The position numbers were made by a program, and so were the translations under genes. The notes below the pieces were generated by a model. That model saw nothing but the letters and a program-made list of their open reading frames with translations. It ran no database searches and was not told the origin of the DNA. Below are positions 34,354-46,489 of a DNA stretch of 53,036 nucleotides, piece by piece (the first letter of the stretch is position 1; every line of letters begins with the position of its first letter). Source of the stretch: Hysterium pulicare CBS 123377 (lineage: Eukaryota; Ascomycota; Dothideomycetes; Hysteriales; Hysteriaceae); NCBI GenBank assembly GCA_000467715.1, contig AJFK01000238.1, positions 1 through 53,036 of the forward strand, in the 5' to 3' direction.

Positions 34354-35183
34354 CTGGCCTTCTTTCTTCTTAGGCGCATTGGAGTAGCTCGAGGACGCAA
34401 GTCACAAGATGTCAACTCCTCCAGCGCCTCGCCATGCTTGTTTCAGCAGTCTGTCGATGGTCTACATTGCAGAGATAGTGTTAAGTATGGTGAAGTTGAC
34501 CATGGGGTTTTGCTTACCTCTTTAGATATTTCGACTAAGGAGAACAGTGCGAAGGGCATATGACTCCACATGTTCACCAAAACCATCAACATCTTTCAAA
34601 ATATAAGTAGAAGGACTTTAGCTAACTTTGCTTGCACCAATGATGAGGTTATTATGGGCGTTGAAAATCGAGATTGCGAGTTCGATAAGGTCATCTCAAG
34701 AGCTTCGCCCCACAACTAAGGGTGGCCTCCACACGACCGATTCAAAGGGAACAAATCGTCCTATTTAGAGGATAGAAACTGCCCCTGCCACTTTCTCTTC
34801 TACCAGCCTGCAGAGTGGATTTAACCAGGGTACAAGGCCTTAGACTAAGTTACCATCCTCAGGATTATCGAAAGAGCAGCTTATAATAGGATCTACCTTA
34901 ACTTGTGTGGCTTTGGAAGTCTACAGTACGACGAATAATGATACCTGTCGTCGTTGGAATCTACGTTAATCTATCGTTCCAAGGCAGCTGTGGGATTTGG
35001 AAGACAATATTACGGAGCACGCGAAGGTAATGGTACGGAACCCAAAGTTTTGTCAATTTCGTATGCATGTAAAGAGAGTCCAAATTTCCACCTTTGGAGG
35101 GAGCGTCCGCCACAGCAACGGTGAAACATGAGTGATTAGAAAGCATTTCGCCTTTCCACATCCCAGCATTATTGCTCGCCGGA
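34354..35183. other. Intergenic, no supported gene
   Basis: About 0.8 kb before the P450 stop. Only short unconvincing frames. Confidence 0.4.
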
Positions 35184-37009
35184 CTAACGACCTCGTTTGA
35201 CAATACGAATCGGCAGTTTCTTCAACATCTGGATATTGATATTGAACTCCACATCATCCTTTAGCTGAATAACAGCTTGATCCCGCGTCTTCTGCCAAGC
35301 CATCTGCGTATCGTCATTGCAATCTTTCAACATCTGATCGTTCACTATCAGCTCTATCGAGTAGTCCTTTAGCAGGGTTGCCAGAAACGCAACCATCTCA
35401 ACTTGCGCAAACGGTTTTCCCGGACATTGCCTCGAACCGTATCCAAAAGGCCAGTACACATCGGTATCTTCCGGAGCCCCAAGCCATCGCGTGGGATCGA
35501 AATCAATGGCTTGCGAGTGGTGAAGCTCAGCTCGTCTTTCAGGGGAAACGTTTTGCGGGGTCCATGTCGATGGATTTTGGAAACAGGCAGAGAAGTTGAT
35601 TAAGCAGGTCGTGTTTGGAGGAATGAGATGAGTTTTGCCCATAGAGTCGGTCATTGTGGTTGGTGCGACAGTTAAGCGGAATATGAACTGGACCACGTTG
35701 TAGAGGCGGAGTACTTCCTTGAGAACCGCTCCAAGGTAACCTTTGTTGAGAACCTGATAATCATGTTCCGAGGTCCACTCTTGCTTTGGACGATCGCCAA
35801 GTTGACGGTCCAGTTCTTTCTGGATCTCTTTCTGATGCTCGGGATAGACGGCGAGAAGGAGTGTCGTGAAAGCCAAGGTATTTCCCGTGGTTTCGTGTCC
35901 GGCCATCAAGGTGAAGAAGATGTTGCCTAAGACGCTTTTTTCCGGGAGGGGACGACTACCCATTTGTGAAGCTCGATCAGATCCGGCAATCACTATAGAT
36001 TCAAGGATATTCTTTTTCGGTTTAGCGGAGACCTCGTCAATCTTTTCGAGCGCTTTTGCACGTAGATCTTGCATGTACTTGGTGAAGTCTGTGAAAGCGA
36101 CATAAGTCTCCCGGCAAACCTTGAAAGGTAGTACGCTCAGAAGAGCTCGTGGCACCATGAAAATGAGCCCAAGACGTTGGAGAACCGTGAATAGTGCACT
36201 CTCGAAGCTGATCTTGTAGTTTCCGGCTGAATGCTTGCCATCCTGGGTATACTCCCTCCAATCAATCTCACGATCGAAGAAGACGCTCGAGATGACATGA
36301 AGCGCCAACCGTGATGTCCAATGTTTAGGGGTTGGAATAACAAATTTATCTTCGGCCCAGCGGTCAATCAAAGTGTCGGTCTGGTGAATGGTTTTCTTCC
36401 ACACGGTTGGGAGGGTCGAGGGATTTAGCCCATACGTGACAATTTTTCGATGGTTCTTCCATTCATCTCCTTCCACAGATCCGATGGTTGGGCCCCATAT
36501 ATCGTAGAATCTGAGCATATCGACTGGGACTTCAACGGAATGGAGAGTGAAGAGCTGCTTGATTATCGCGGGATCGCAGGTCCAGAGCATATTCTCCTTG
36601 GGAGTCGCCAGAAACAGGGTGTCGCTGCCTGCCTCCTGGAACGGTTGATATCCGAACTTCCAGATGTTCCCGATTTGAGAAAGGCTATAAAATCTTAGCG
36701 AGTTCAACGCATAATGGATGAAGTAAATCCTTACGGAAGCCATGGGGCTCGCAAACTACGGGGAAGAAAATTCACCCAAGGCGCCAGGAGTGGATAGAGC
36801 ATGATCCACCAGACGTCGGTAATGTGTACTCTACTTGCAATTAGCATGTACAAGTGATTGACCCGCGATGTTTAGGGAACGTGCGGTGAATAAAAGGTCG
36901 GGAAGCCAGCTTGTCGGGCAGCCGCGTAGTTCTTTCGCCATGTCGAGACTTTTGAGTATATGAAAGCAACAGCGATGGCTGCACAGCTGGCAAGAATGAT
37001 GTTCACCAT
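35184..37009 (-). CDS. Cytochrome P450 (second), with a probable GC-AG intron
   Basis: Three exons (37009-36885, 36830-36735, 36684-35184) give 573 residues. The N-terminal anchor (IILASCAAIAVAFIYS) and a proline-rich turn (GFPTFYSP) are on exon 1. Exon 2 adds TDVWWIMLYPLLAPW. The I-helix AGHETTGN is at about 335, ExxR (KEVLR) at about 397, FDPTRW at about 470, and the haem loop FGYGSRQCPGK at 487-497. It is a full-length ER P450 with all classical residues. The frame between exons 1 and 2 closes only if the donor is GC (gcacgt), because the nearby GT gives the wrong phase. The remaining exon boundary is ordinary. Substrate unknown. The 3' neighbour region is empty. Confidence 0.88.
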
Positions 37010-37382
37010 GGTTGGAGGAGGAAAGAAGAAGAGGCTGGATGTTTGGTAGGCAGCGGCGGCGGGGTGGGTATTTCTACGTTGAAAAGCCACCTCGATAGTA
37101 TGTTTGATTGCGGCACAGCAACAGCTCCACATCCAAGGTTTTCAATCGCTTCCCACAATTGCTAATGTATTTCCCGTTCAAAAATGAAGATTCTTGGTAT
37201 AAGGGCTTCCTGTTGTACTTTTCTTCAAGTATTCTCTCTTTTGTCTCTAATACTTGTATCTCTAGCTTTTCAGCCTCCTACCGCCCGATCCGGACCCATA
37301 TATAATCTGCACATGACTCTCAACCATCACATGTTATGTGCATATCAAAGATGCAATAAAGATTAAATTTATCAAATTTTCT
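37010..37382. other. Short gap between two P450 genes
   Basis: About 370 bp; it holds the promoter of the P450 ending at 35184 and the 3' side of the next one. A TATATAA run lies near 37299-37305. Confidence 0.35.
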
Positions 37383-39205
37383 TCAACAATGTTTACCCTC
37401 TTTCTCTGTCCCAGCTCTCCTTTGAATCCGAATCTTAACATCCGGCGGATATCTAGCCCACATTATATAAATAGGCTTCGGCCTCTCCTTAATATACTCC
37501 ACCTCGTAATTTAAAAGCATTTCCGCAACGAAGATCTTCAGCTCAAGAAGAGCAAAAAATCGTCCCGGACAAGCCCATCTTCCAGGAACACCAAAGGCTA
37601 GGAAGCTGTCGTCAAGCGTCACGGTCGATTTCACCTTAACATTCTCTTGGTCGTCTGGGTGCGCGAAGCGGAATGGGTTGTAGCGATGTGCGTCTGGGTA
37701 AATACTGTCGTCGTATTGAATTGCTTCCGTTGGCAGTGCTATGCGTGTACCTTTCGGTATACAGAAGTTCCAGTTATCTGCTCTGATCCCGTCGGGATGT
37801 AAAACCTACACGTACACATAAGGAATCAACTTTTTGTTATGGAGGACAGATTTAAAAACCTTACCTACCTTTCGCGGGAGCGATAGTGTTCCAAAGGGAT
37901 TCATTCTCATGGACTCTCGTATCGCAGAATCTACAAGTCGAAGCCTTTTCACGGCCTCCGGAGTCCATTTGCCATCAGATGCATTCAGTGCCTGTTCACA
38001 TTCTTGACGTAGAATGTCAACATAACCTAATGAAGGGTCCGTACTGAAAAGGTCCAAGATAAAATTCTGGGCGGTGTATGCTGTCGTCAACATGGAAACA
38101 TCGTTTACAAATAGTAAGCGCTGGCTCACACGCTTGGGATGAAGCTGCGCCTCCGGATTTTTGCTTGCGTAGCATTCATCGATGATCCATTGGAGAGCGT
38201 CATTCTATACGTAATTGTTAGTTTTTGGAACACACGCGTGCTTTTGAAAGTTGAGGATCGCACAGGAGGTGTCCAGTTGTAACCAGGCTCGGCTTTCCAT
38301 CGCGCTGTCTTCTCCAATCGATCCTTAACAACTGGCCTACTTCTCTTCATCGCCCTCTCCGCCGTGAAGCCTGAAACCCAGGAAAGCACAGGCCCGAAGA
38401 AGGGTTGCAGAGACTTCGGAAAACAGTTCAGGATGAGGGCGCCGGAGAAAATGACCATAGCATGATCTTTCATCCTGTCTAAGAATACAATATCACGACC
38501 TGGCCCGGAGTAGGATGCAATTAACAAATGAAGTATATAGTTGGGATTGTGAAGACGAACATAGCGGTAGCCCACAGAATGCACCATTTGCAGCACCTGC
38601 TACTATACGTAACGCTGAGGTCCAAACCCTGACCTCCTTCCATTCGGTGTCATGGCCCCAACTCCGCTGGAAGCCGAAGTCAATTTCGGCCGCTACGCGG
38701 GGAGTTACTTTGGGGATGCTTTGGGTGAGTTGGTTGCGAACAACATTGAATTGTAGCCTTTCAGCGAGTAGATGTGGATCCGGAAAAACCCATTGCAATT
38801 GCATGGTTTCATCCTGCACTCCATGTACGTCCAAGACATCTTCGGGCAGTCCGTAGACAGTCTTGATCAGTTGTCGTGGCAGCACCACAATAGGTCCAGA
38901 ATCTAGGGTAGGAATGGTAAAGGGCTTATTTGCTCTGCAGTACTGATATTAAATTTAGAGATAGTGATACGAGATAGAAGTGCGGTATGACCTACCTTCG
39001 CATACCCTTCAGAGGTCCATACGCATGTGCACTGAACTGATTTCAATCCGGCCCATAGGCAACTGAACCGCTCGCCACGAATCCCCACTACAGGCTGCAT
39101 CTTCAGGAACTGGGTTTCATCATTCTTACGGATTGAAGCTCGACTACGAGACCATAATAAGGCAAGAATGAGTAATGCAACAAACACCTGTATCAACACA
39201 GCCAT
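37383..39205 (-). CDS. Cytochrome P450 (third), paralogue of the 47.4-kb gene
   Basis: Five exons (39205-38996, 38942-38561, 38499-38264, 38204-37869, 37805-37383) give 528 residues. The N-terminal anchor is VLIQVFVALLILALLW. The sequence continues with PFTIPTLDSGPIVVLP and YGLPEDVLDVHG, typical of ascomycete P450s acting on terpenoids. The I-helix region SMLTTAYTAQN has no acid-Thr pair. ExxR is in RESMR. The haem loop reads FGVPGRWACPGRFF, one residue longer than the FxxGxRxCxG consensus, with Cys at about 467. The exon layout matches the P450 at 47.4 kb intron by intron. Donor gttcgt at the second intron is shared by both. No inactivating change seen. Confidence 0.88.
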
Positions 39206-40194
39206 TTCGCAAGTAAGCGTGGAGTATGTTTGTAACCGGCTATATCTGGAAAGCAGGGGGAGTGATAAACAATCGTATGATGAATTTTTCCCGACCATGT
39301 GATCGTTAGCAAATATGAAGCAAAGGTTGTTCGATCGCGGATGTTTAATCTGCGTTGAAATGGCCGAAATCCAGTACGAGAGGCACAGCCCCAGACACGC
39401 ATAACTTGGATTGACGTCCAAAATGACCTGGTAGATGATCTCTATGATTCGGCTTATGCCACGGTCTTATTTCCAGGCAACAGGCTGATCTCGCTGCGAG
39501 GTGAGACTCCAATGAACATTAACCGATAATCATTTTCCTTCTCAGATGCTGTTAGCTGGGCTGAAAAGGACGACCACGGCGCCGATCCCCAGCGCTGAGC
39601 ACAGAGATTTGAATGCTCTTACGGCGGCAGTGCAACATGCTAGGGACCCTGTCACCGTAGTTTGGGTTTCCAGAACTGGGATTGCGGGAAGGGGCCGCAA
39701 TTTCGTGTGCTGGAGCCCAGCCTCCACGACATGGGAAGGCAGCTGTAGAATTTGCTATACGTCACCACGGAAGATTGGATCAATTGCTGGATATTAAGAA
39801 TGATTGGCTAGACCGATGATCGATCGACAGTTGCCAGATGTCGGAAACTCCGAAAAATCGACCTAGGGTCCCATGCACCACCTAGTCTAGTATCACCTGG
39901 GTGCAAGGTCTTACTGCGACCATATCTGACACCAGACAACGGGTGCTCGATCAATGAGCAGGTCGAGCACGATGTCAAAGTAGCAAACTATGAATAGTTT
40001 ACAGTTCTTTCAAGGGACATATGCTATTCATTACGCTTTCCCGTCACCCCACTGACTTATTCACAAGTACCAACTACCTACTCACGTCTTCTATCACTGA
40101 ATCCGACCCCTTTGTGATCCGAAGGCATACCGTTGCTCTAAGAGCCATAGCAGCACCTGCCATCTAACTGGCCGACCCTTTTATGTTTCTTCAT
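39206..40194. other. Intergenic, P450 promoter
   Basis: About 1 kb upstream of the P450 start and downstream of the FAD oxidoreductase stop. Frames at 39542-39797 overlap on both strands and look random. Nothing else seen. Confidence 0.4.
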
Positions 40195-41758
40195 TTAGGA
40201 AAGCTTGAAACCACCGGGAACTCCCTTTTGGAAAAGACCCTGTGCATCATACTTCTCGCTGACCTCGCGCAGAATTTTGTGAAGTTCAGTACCGTAGGAG
40301 GTGATGGGATTCTGGAAGTTGTATGCGTAATTCATGTACTTGTAAGGGACCGCGGTGTCCCGAGAGGCAGCATCCTCATCAATCTTTTCCAGCACGCCCC
40401 TGAACGTTTGGATGACGAGGTCATCATCACCCTTGTTCTTCCACCAATTTAGGAGCAGGATGGACACAAGGGGACCATTGGCAGCGTCTAATCCAAGGCT
40501 ATTATCGCACTTTTTGAGCAATGACACAGGGTAGGCCTGCACTGTGAAAGCACTTGTAAGACCCTCGAGAGATTTAAGGGGTTGAAAAGCATCTGTAAAG
40601 ATGTCAGAGGCAGCGATGAGCGTGGCAGCATCGGCTTTGACTGTCGTGTTCATATAAGCACACCTACAGATGAATTAGCATGTGTGACAGATACTGCCTC
40701 TAAGTCATGAGCGCCTACCTGACACCATCTGACGACTGTTGCGCTTGCTCGTTGGCGGCGTCCTTCAGCGTCAACATACGCATCGAATTCAGCTGATCGA
40801 CCTGGGGTTGGACGTTAACGAATGGCTCTAGCACCGCTGGTTTCTCGACTTCACGCGTGTAGTAGAGCTGGTTCATGCAAAAGTGACCGCCGAGGTCTGC
40901 GAAAACGCCACTAAATCCCTGGCTGACCATGATATGCGTCTCCTCGCTAGCATCGGGCTTGTTTAGTTCGTTGCACAACTGTTGGACCTGGCTGGGAAAG
41001 CTAGCAGGAAAGTAGAAGACGGCTCCACCCCAGAATTTTCCTTGCTTGAAAGTCCTTAGGTCGAAACGAGTGACGATACCAAAATTATTTCCTCCACCGC
41101 GTAGCGCTCTCCATAGATCCGAATTCTCCTTGGCGTTCGCATTGACAATCTCGCCTGTGGACAGGACAACCTCGTAGTTGACGACATTATCGCAGATGAA
41201 GCCTTCTCGCGAGGAGAAAAATGAGAGTCCACCTAAAAGAAGCAATTACGTGTGAGATACACTGAGAGTCAAATACAGAGGAATGCAAAAGAAGAGGTTG
41301 GCGATACCTGCTAATGCGAGCCCTCCGATGCCTCCCAGTGCGGACCGGCTTCCAGTCACCCCGAGGCTTTGTTCGGTCAACTTCTCATACACTGGGCCCC
41401 ATCGCTCGCCTGCTCCAAGCTCGATGATGCCGTCTTTCAGCTCGATGCCCGTGAGAAAACGTAAGTCAAGGGTGATGCCGTTGCTGGTGATATTTGAGCA
41501 GCCAGGCACGGGCTGCTGCCCGGCGCCACGAACAGCGAATTGGGCGTCGCCATTAAGCGCAAGCGGCTTGATTATCTGCACGAACTTGGCCACCTCATCT
41601 TTGCTTCGTGGCAGGAAGATAGCGGCAGGCTTAAGGTCGCTCTGCAGTAAGGAGAGATAGGACTTGTTCAGCTTGTCGAACTCTTCGGTGCCACCAACAG
41701 CTAGTTGGTGGCTTGGAAAGGCCTCCTTGAGGGTTTCGATAGCCTTGGAGACAACCAT
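40195..41758 (-). CDS. FAD-linked oxidoreductase (berberine-bridge-enzyme-like)
   Basis: Three exons (41758-41308, 41232-40719, 40663-40195) give 477 residues. An FAD-binding PCMH-type domain covers residues about 40-210: PAAIFLPRSKDEV, the pyrophosphate loop RGAGQQPVPGCSNI, then GGLSFFSSREGFICDNVVNY and RGGGNNFGIVTRF. The C-terminal BBE patch is near NYAYNFQNP. In most relatives the loop is RGGGH, and that His holds FAD covalently; here it is Gln, so FAD is probably bound by at most one covalent link or none. Such enzymes oxidise alcohols or drive oxidative cyclisation in metabolite pathways. There is no obvious signal peptide from the chosen start; an ATG at 41827 would add 23 residues. It is head-to-head with membrane protein 2. 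Confidence 0.88.
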
Positions 41759-42383
41759 GTTGAGAGGGAAGCAGAAGGTCAGAGGATAGAAGCCGGAACG
41801 CAAAAGACTTGGGGATTCCGTCGACAAAGAAAGAATGCTGATATCAACTCTCTATATTCAAGCTCACAAAGGTAGGTGGGTAGGGAAGTGTGAAGAAAAC
41901 ACGCAGGCAGCTCGCGTCGCGAGGAGCGTAGCGGCGTAGCAGCGAACAGGGCAAGCTGACAACAGGCCAGCATCCACAATCCATGCAATAAGGTTATGTA
42001 CTACTGGCGGGCCGCACCGTTGGGTCACCGCGCCATTTACGCCCCCACTGCTAGGGCACCGTTAGCGCAGACCCCTTGACGATTACTATGCTTTTGCTGT
42101 CAGGATCAACGGTCGATTTTATCTTACGTGATAGTATAGAGGGATTGGTCGCGTCCCGATGCAATACAAGATGCATTGCACCCTTGCCACATCGTTCCCA
42201 CTCATGGCCATTGGCTCCTTCTGGCCCTTCACCGTTGATGCATTTGAAGTTGGCTTCGTCAGATCCCTCCGTCTGTAGATTATAGGTCGGCTCGCCCACC
42301 TCTCGCTCTGCTGAACAACTGTCCTGCTTAAATTTTGCCCCAGAGGGTGAGACTTGTACGAAAAGGCTGTGTCACTTGGCAAT
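41759..42383. promoter_or_regulatory. Divergent promoter, FAD oxidoreductase / membrane protein 2
   Basis: This 625-bp gap separates two outward-facing genes. It includes a GC-rich stretch with CGTCGCGAGGAGCG near 41915. No coding frame is supported; a reading frame on the minus strand here is not protein-like. Confidence 0.4.
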
Positions 42384-43685
42384 ATGTCTTCCAGCGCCTC
42401 ATCCAGCACTTCCGAGCAGGTCTCCAACAAGGGCTTTCTCATAGTATCCATCACCCTTACTTGCCTTGCCGGCTCGTTCGTCGTTGCGCGCCTTGTTGCC
42501 AGCTGGCAACGTAAGTCAAAGAGGCATGTCGACCATATTGATGATTGTACGCTCTTACCCAGCCACATTGGAGTGCCTAACAGCCTGTTCTAACTCTTTC
42601 TCTTCTCAGACATCTGTCTTACCGCTCTGGTGGTACTGGCTGCGTCCGTTGCTGGATACAATGAACTTATTCTCGGTCAGTGTTGCTCAAAGCCGCCTCT
42701 TATTTCGAAGAAGGGCTTACCCGACTTTAGCATTGTCGAACCCTAAAGTCACACTTGGCTACTTAATGAGAGTGAGTAACTTCTAGGATCTAGACTTTCA
42801 TGACAAAAACATGCTTATCTGAAGAACGTAGTTGAGCCATGCTTTGACTTGGGTCGGAGCGCTCATGCTGTGGGGCTGTAAAGCACCCATCCTCGTCCTC
42901 TACATCACCCTTTTTGGCATCAAGACTTGGCTCAAAATTGCCTCGTACACTATCCTAGTTGTCACCGGTGTGATCTTCCTTATCATGGCTTCCTTTGTCA
43001 CTGCAAGGTGTAGCGGACACATGGATGAAATGTTCCTTGCACGTTGTCAATCAGCTACGACTAGAGCTGGCTTTACTTTGGGACTTATCTCCGTCATTAC
43101 CGATGTTCTCATCTTTGTGTTGCCCATTTCTGTTATCGTCCGCCTACACCTTCCTGTTCATAAGAGAATAGGTGTAGCTATTGTTTTCGCCGGCGGTCTT
43201 GTGTAAGTTCTTCAACATCACTCATGTCTCCGATAGCCTTTTCAGCAACCTGACACGTATATCCACAATAGGGCCATTGCTGCCAGCGCAGTTTCAACCA
43301 GCTACAAGTGGAAGTCACTCAAATGGTCCTCCTCCGGCGGCACAAATGACATGATCTGCACGTGAGTCACATTTACAATCCTTTCCTCTCTCTTAAATCT
43401 AACCTACTCCCAAGTATCATCGAATGCGCCGTCGCTATCATGGTCGCTTGTGTTCCCGGTGTGTACGGTCTATGGTCCCGCAACATTGCCACGAGCGGCC
43501 TCTACTCCAGGCTCTCGTCTGCCTTCTCGCAGGTATTTCTCGCCAGGTCTAAGCGCTCGAGATCTGGAGCATCCAACACCTCCGCCAGATCGAACAGTTC
43601 TCCTCCCTCGATTGGCAGCATGAAGATAGGTCAAGTCAAACATTCCGAATACAATCTCTCCAGACTTTCCGAAGAGGACAGATAG
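42384..43685 (+). CDS. Fungal-rhodopsin-domain (Pth11-like) integral membrane protein 2
   Basis: Six exons (42384-42510, 42610-42675, 42731-42771, 42832-43202, 43272-43361, 43415-43685) give 321 residues. Helices: GFLIVSITLTCLAGSFVVAR, ICLTALVVLAASVAG, LTWVGALMLWGCKAPILVLY, a long ILVVTGVIFLIMASFV, LISVITDVLIFVLPISVIV, VAIVFAGG and IIECAVAIMVACVPG. A basic/Ser-rich tail ends in LSRLSEEDR. The WGCKAPILVLY and DVLIFVLPISVI helices mark the family. Exons 2 and 3 are tiny (66 and 41 bp) but close the frame. Same family as the protein at 23.5 kb but clearly diverged. It probably acts in the plasma membrane; role unknown. Confidence 0.85.
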
Positions 43686-44325
43686 AAGTCTAGCGCTGAA
43701 ACCCAACTACCTTTTTTGGTCACCTTTAAGAAGAGTTCGGTAAAGCCTAATCACGCGTAAATGGTGATTATTTTCAAAGCTCTCATTTATGATTAATCTC
43801 GTTGAACGATGTAACAGTGCTTCTTCGATTTCACGTTTCGTTTCAATTTCATTGGTTTTGCTTCATTGGTTTTGCTTCACACGCTATCGTCACTGTTGAC
43901 GATGAAAAAGGGCAATGAGACGATGATCACCTCGAATGAGAACTATAACTTTCATATAGTATAAGTATTGAGTGGGTTTGTAAGAGAGAATGGTTATAGC
44001 ATGCTTATCGGAAGTTGTTTCGTTGTGACCATTTTCGTTATGGAAATCTTCGTAGTATATAGTCATACTCTGGCGAGGCAGGTGAGGCCACCGAGGTATC
44101 GCAGAGAATATGTACCAAAGAACGCCGATCGGTCGGCTTTTTGTGCACATATCCTTAACCTCTCATTTTTCCTTGATAAGGTGTAGTTGGAGAGCGCTCA
44201 TTTTATCGTTCATTACGTACACGAAAATCTATAATGGCTGTCGTTGAACGATAAGCCAGCAAGCTATAATAAACCAGTCATACAATTTCCCAATACTTTG
44301 CTCGCCCGTAATCGTAATTTTATAC
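43686..44325. other. Short intergenic between convergent genes
   Basis: About 640 bp between converging stops. A tandem TTTTGCTTCA(C/T) repeat at about 43855-43880 is the only pattern. No gene. Confidence 0.45.
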
Positions 44326-46489
44326 CTACTCCTCCCCCCGTGCCGAAAATTGCACCGTCGTACTTTCCATTGGCAACATACTTGATCGCCACGTCCACCA
44401 TCGCCTAGCGTCTTTATCTACAAGATCAATGTCGTAATTCGAAATTACTTGCGCAATCAAAAGCTTCATAATAGCCGCAGCATAGAACCTTCCCGGACTA
44501 ATAGGACTTAGAAGCTTATAACATAGAGCCAAGAGGGGAAACGTACCACGCCATGCGCCCAGTACCCCATACGTGGTAAACGTCTCCGACATCGGTAAAT
44601 TTGGAAGGTTGGGGTTGAAAAGCGTCGTTTATGGACATGTCCACATCATTGAAAAGGCTTGGATCAACAAAGCGGAAGCCGTTGAAGCCGAGTGGCTGGG
44701 GGTAATGAGAGCCGCTTTGCATGAGCGCTTTTACTGGTGTGCAGGCCCAGTCGCCGACAGCGAGCTTTGTGCCATCGGAGAGGGAGAATGGCTTCAAGGC
44801 TTGACGGCGCGTGCTTACTGCAGGACGCCTATGTCAGCGTCGACTTCTTACCCTCCTTTTCTGTTGCAGTTTGGATCACACTCACGGGACTCTACTGGAG
44901 TAAGACGGGCTGACTCTTTAATGAAGCTATCGAGAAGTGGAAGGCCCCTGGCTGTTTTCTCGAAAGTGGTGTACTCTGGACTTTGAAGTTCCTTTCGAAG
45001 TGGCTCCAGATATTCTGGGTGAATGCACAGATCTTGGATTGCAAATGTTGCTGTCTTTGAGAAAAGTAAGAAATAGTATATAGCGATCGAGTGAAGATAA
45101 AAGGGATCTCTTTCTTACTGTTGACATGGCATGGACGGACCCAAACCAAATGGCCATCAGCTCGAATACAATTCTTTGCGCAGACCAAGGCTTTTGCTTC
45201 GGGGATGTCTCCATAATCCACTGGATGCAGTCATTCTGCGAAATGCACAATCAGAAATTAATGTAGATGTTCTGTGATGTAAAGTCGGCTCACATGTGTC
45301 TTGGTCTTGATTCCAAGATCTCTTTCCCGCACTCGCTCCTCGGCGACAGCTATCAATGCCTTGTACACGACCGCTTGTGACGTGGCTCGCTTTCCTAGCA
45401 TTGGACCGATTATTCTAGATCAAGTCAGCCAGTATACGTTTTTCGCTTGTCGCAAGAAATTATCATTGGACCATTGGACGATAGCGGGGTTCGTGGGCAA
45501 GTGTTTCCAGGATAAAACGTACGGGGCGATGAAACGCGGTAAAAGCCTGACAATTTCTGCGATCAAGAGTGTTTCTTCGACGTATGATAGTGCCGCTTTC
45601 ATGAAATCTTCGTTTCTTGCTAGTGGCTACGTCAGTTTCCGAAAGAAATTACATGCAGCTTATATCTACCGAGGTCTTCCCCGAAAAAGGAGAGTGAATT
45701 TGCCAGAACAACAAGCCTCACTGTTATAGGATATATCGGCACTTGGCTTGTTCCTGAGTTAAAGTGTAAGTATAGTTCGCCTACATCGCAACGCATTCAC
45801 CGCACCATTTTGGCTTTGACATCTCGCTATTTCAATCTTTATCCTATCCAAGGTCGCGATGCGGAGGTCTGGTAATATTGCAGGCAAGTGGTTTGTCAGA
45901 AGAGTGCGAAGAGCTCGGATAAAGCCAACACCTTCTGTTCCTCTTCTGTCGAACCAGTTAAAGCCGTGCATAGAGTATATAGGTTGAAGCATCTACACAC
46001 TGTCAGAGTGTCGCGCCAGACAATATACGACAAAATAACAAACCTGCTTTGAGGCGGCTTGTAGCGACAGGACTGTATCCGGAGCACTATCCACTTCCTT
46101 GATCCGATCCGGTGAGGATACGAAAATATATCGATTGTCAGGAGCAAACATCTCAAAGGGTCGGCCGTTGGACTGTCTCATAGTCAATCTTTGGTTTGAG
46201 TCTTGCTTGAAGAAGACTACCTTTTCGAAGGCAGATTGGATCATGTCAGGGCCCTTAATTAAGAAAATCCAGGCATTGTACCGTGCTTTTAGGAACCGCA
46301 GCACAGCTTTCACGGAAATGAAAGACCCATACTACATGCCAAAGGATCAGCACTAGTAAGACAATGGACATGAATGATACTTGCCAATCCTGCACTCCTC
46401 CAGCTATGGAATGCAGCAGTGATGGCGAAGGTAACGGTAGCCAAAGCAATGACATTGCGACTACTCTCACCAAAGGTGAAGAAGTCCAT
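44326..46489 (-). CDS. Cytochrome P450 (fourth), 11 exons
   Basis: Eleven exons, in transcript order 46489-46381, 46306-46221, 46172-46044, 45992-45806, 45720-45670, 45619-45523, 45414-45294, 45235-45119, 45054-44886, 44817-44547 and 44497-44326. They give 502 residues and the frame closes at every junction. Landmarks: an anchor near residues 12-28, YSMHGFNWFDRRG, IRALRTLLTNHLP, FFGEDL, an I-helix region FGSVHAMSTTATF, KESAR (ExxR), and a haem loop WGTGRMACPGRF whose Cys codon (about residue 446) is split by the last intron. Without splicing, the haem ligand is lost. Full-length and apparently intact. The fourth intron's donor (gtgcgg) is the least certain boundary. It is head-to-head with the next P450. 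Confidence 0.85.

Noticed and set aside
37869-38204. Possible inactivation of the third P450, because its pieces appear as separate frames
   Set aside because: All pieces join in frame with consensus introns at the same sites as the 47.4-kb paralogue.
44498-44546. Apparent loss of the haem cysteine in the fourth P450
   Set aside because: An intron with gtacgt donor and TTAG acceptor restores the Cys codon and the frame.
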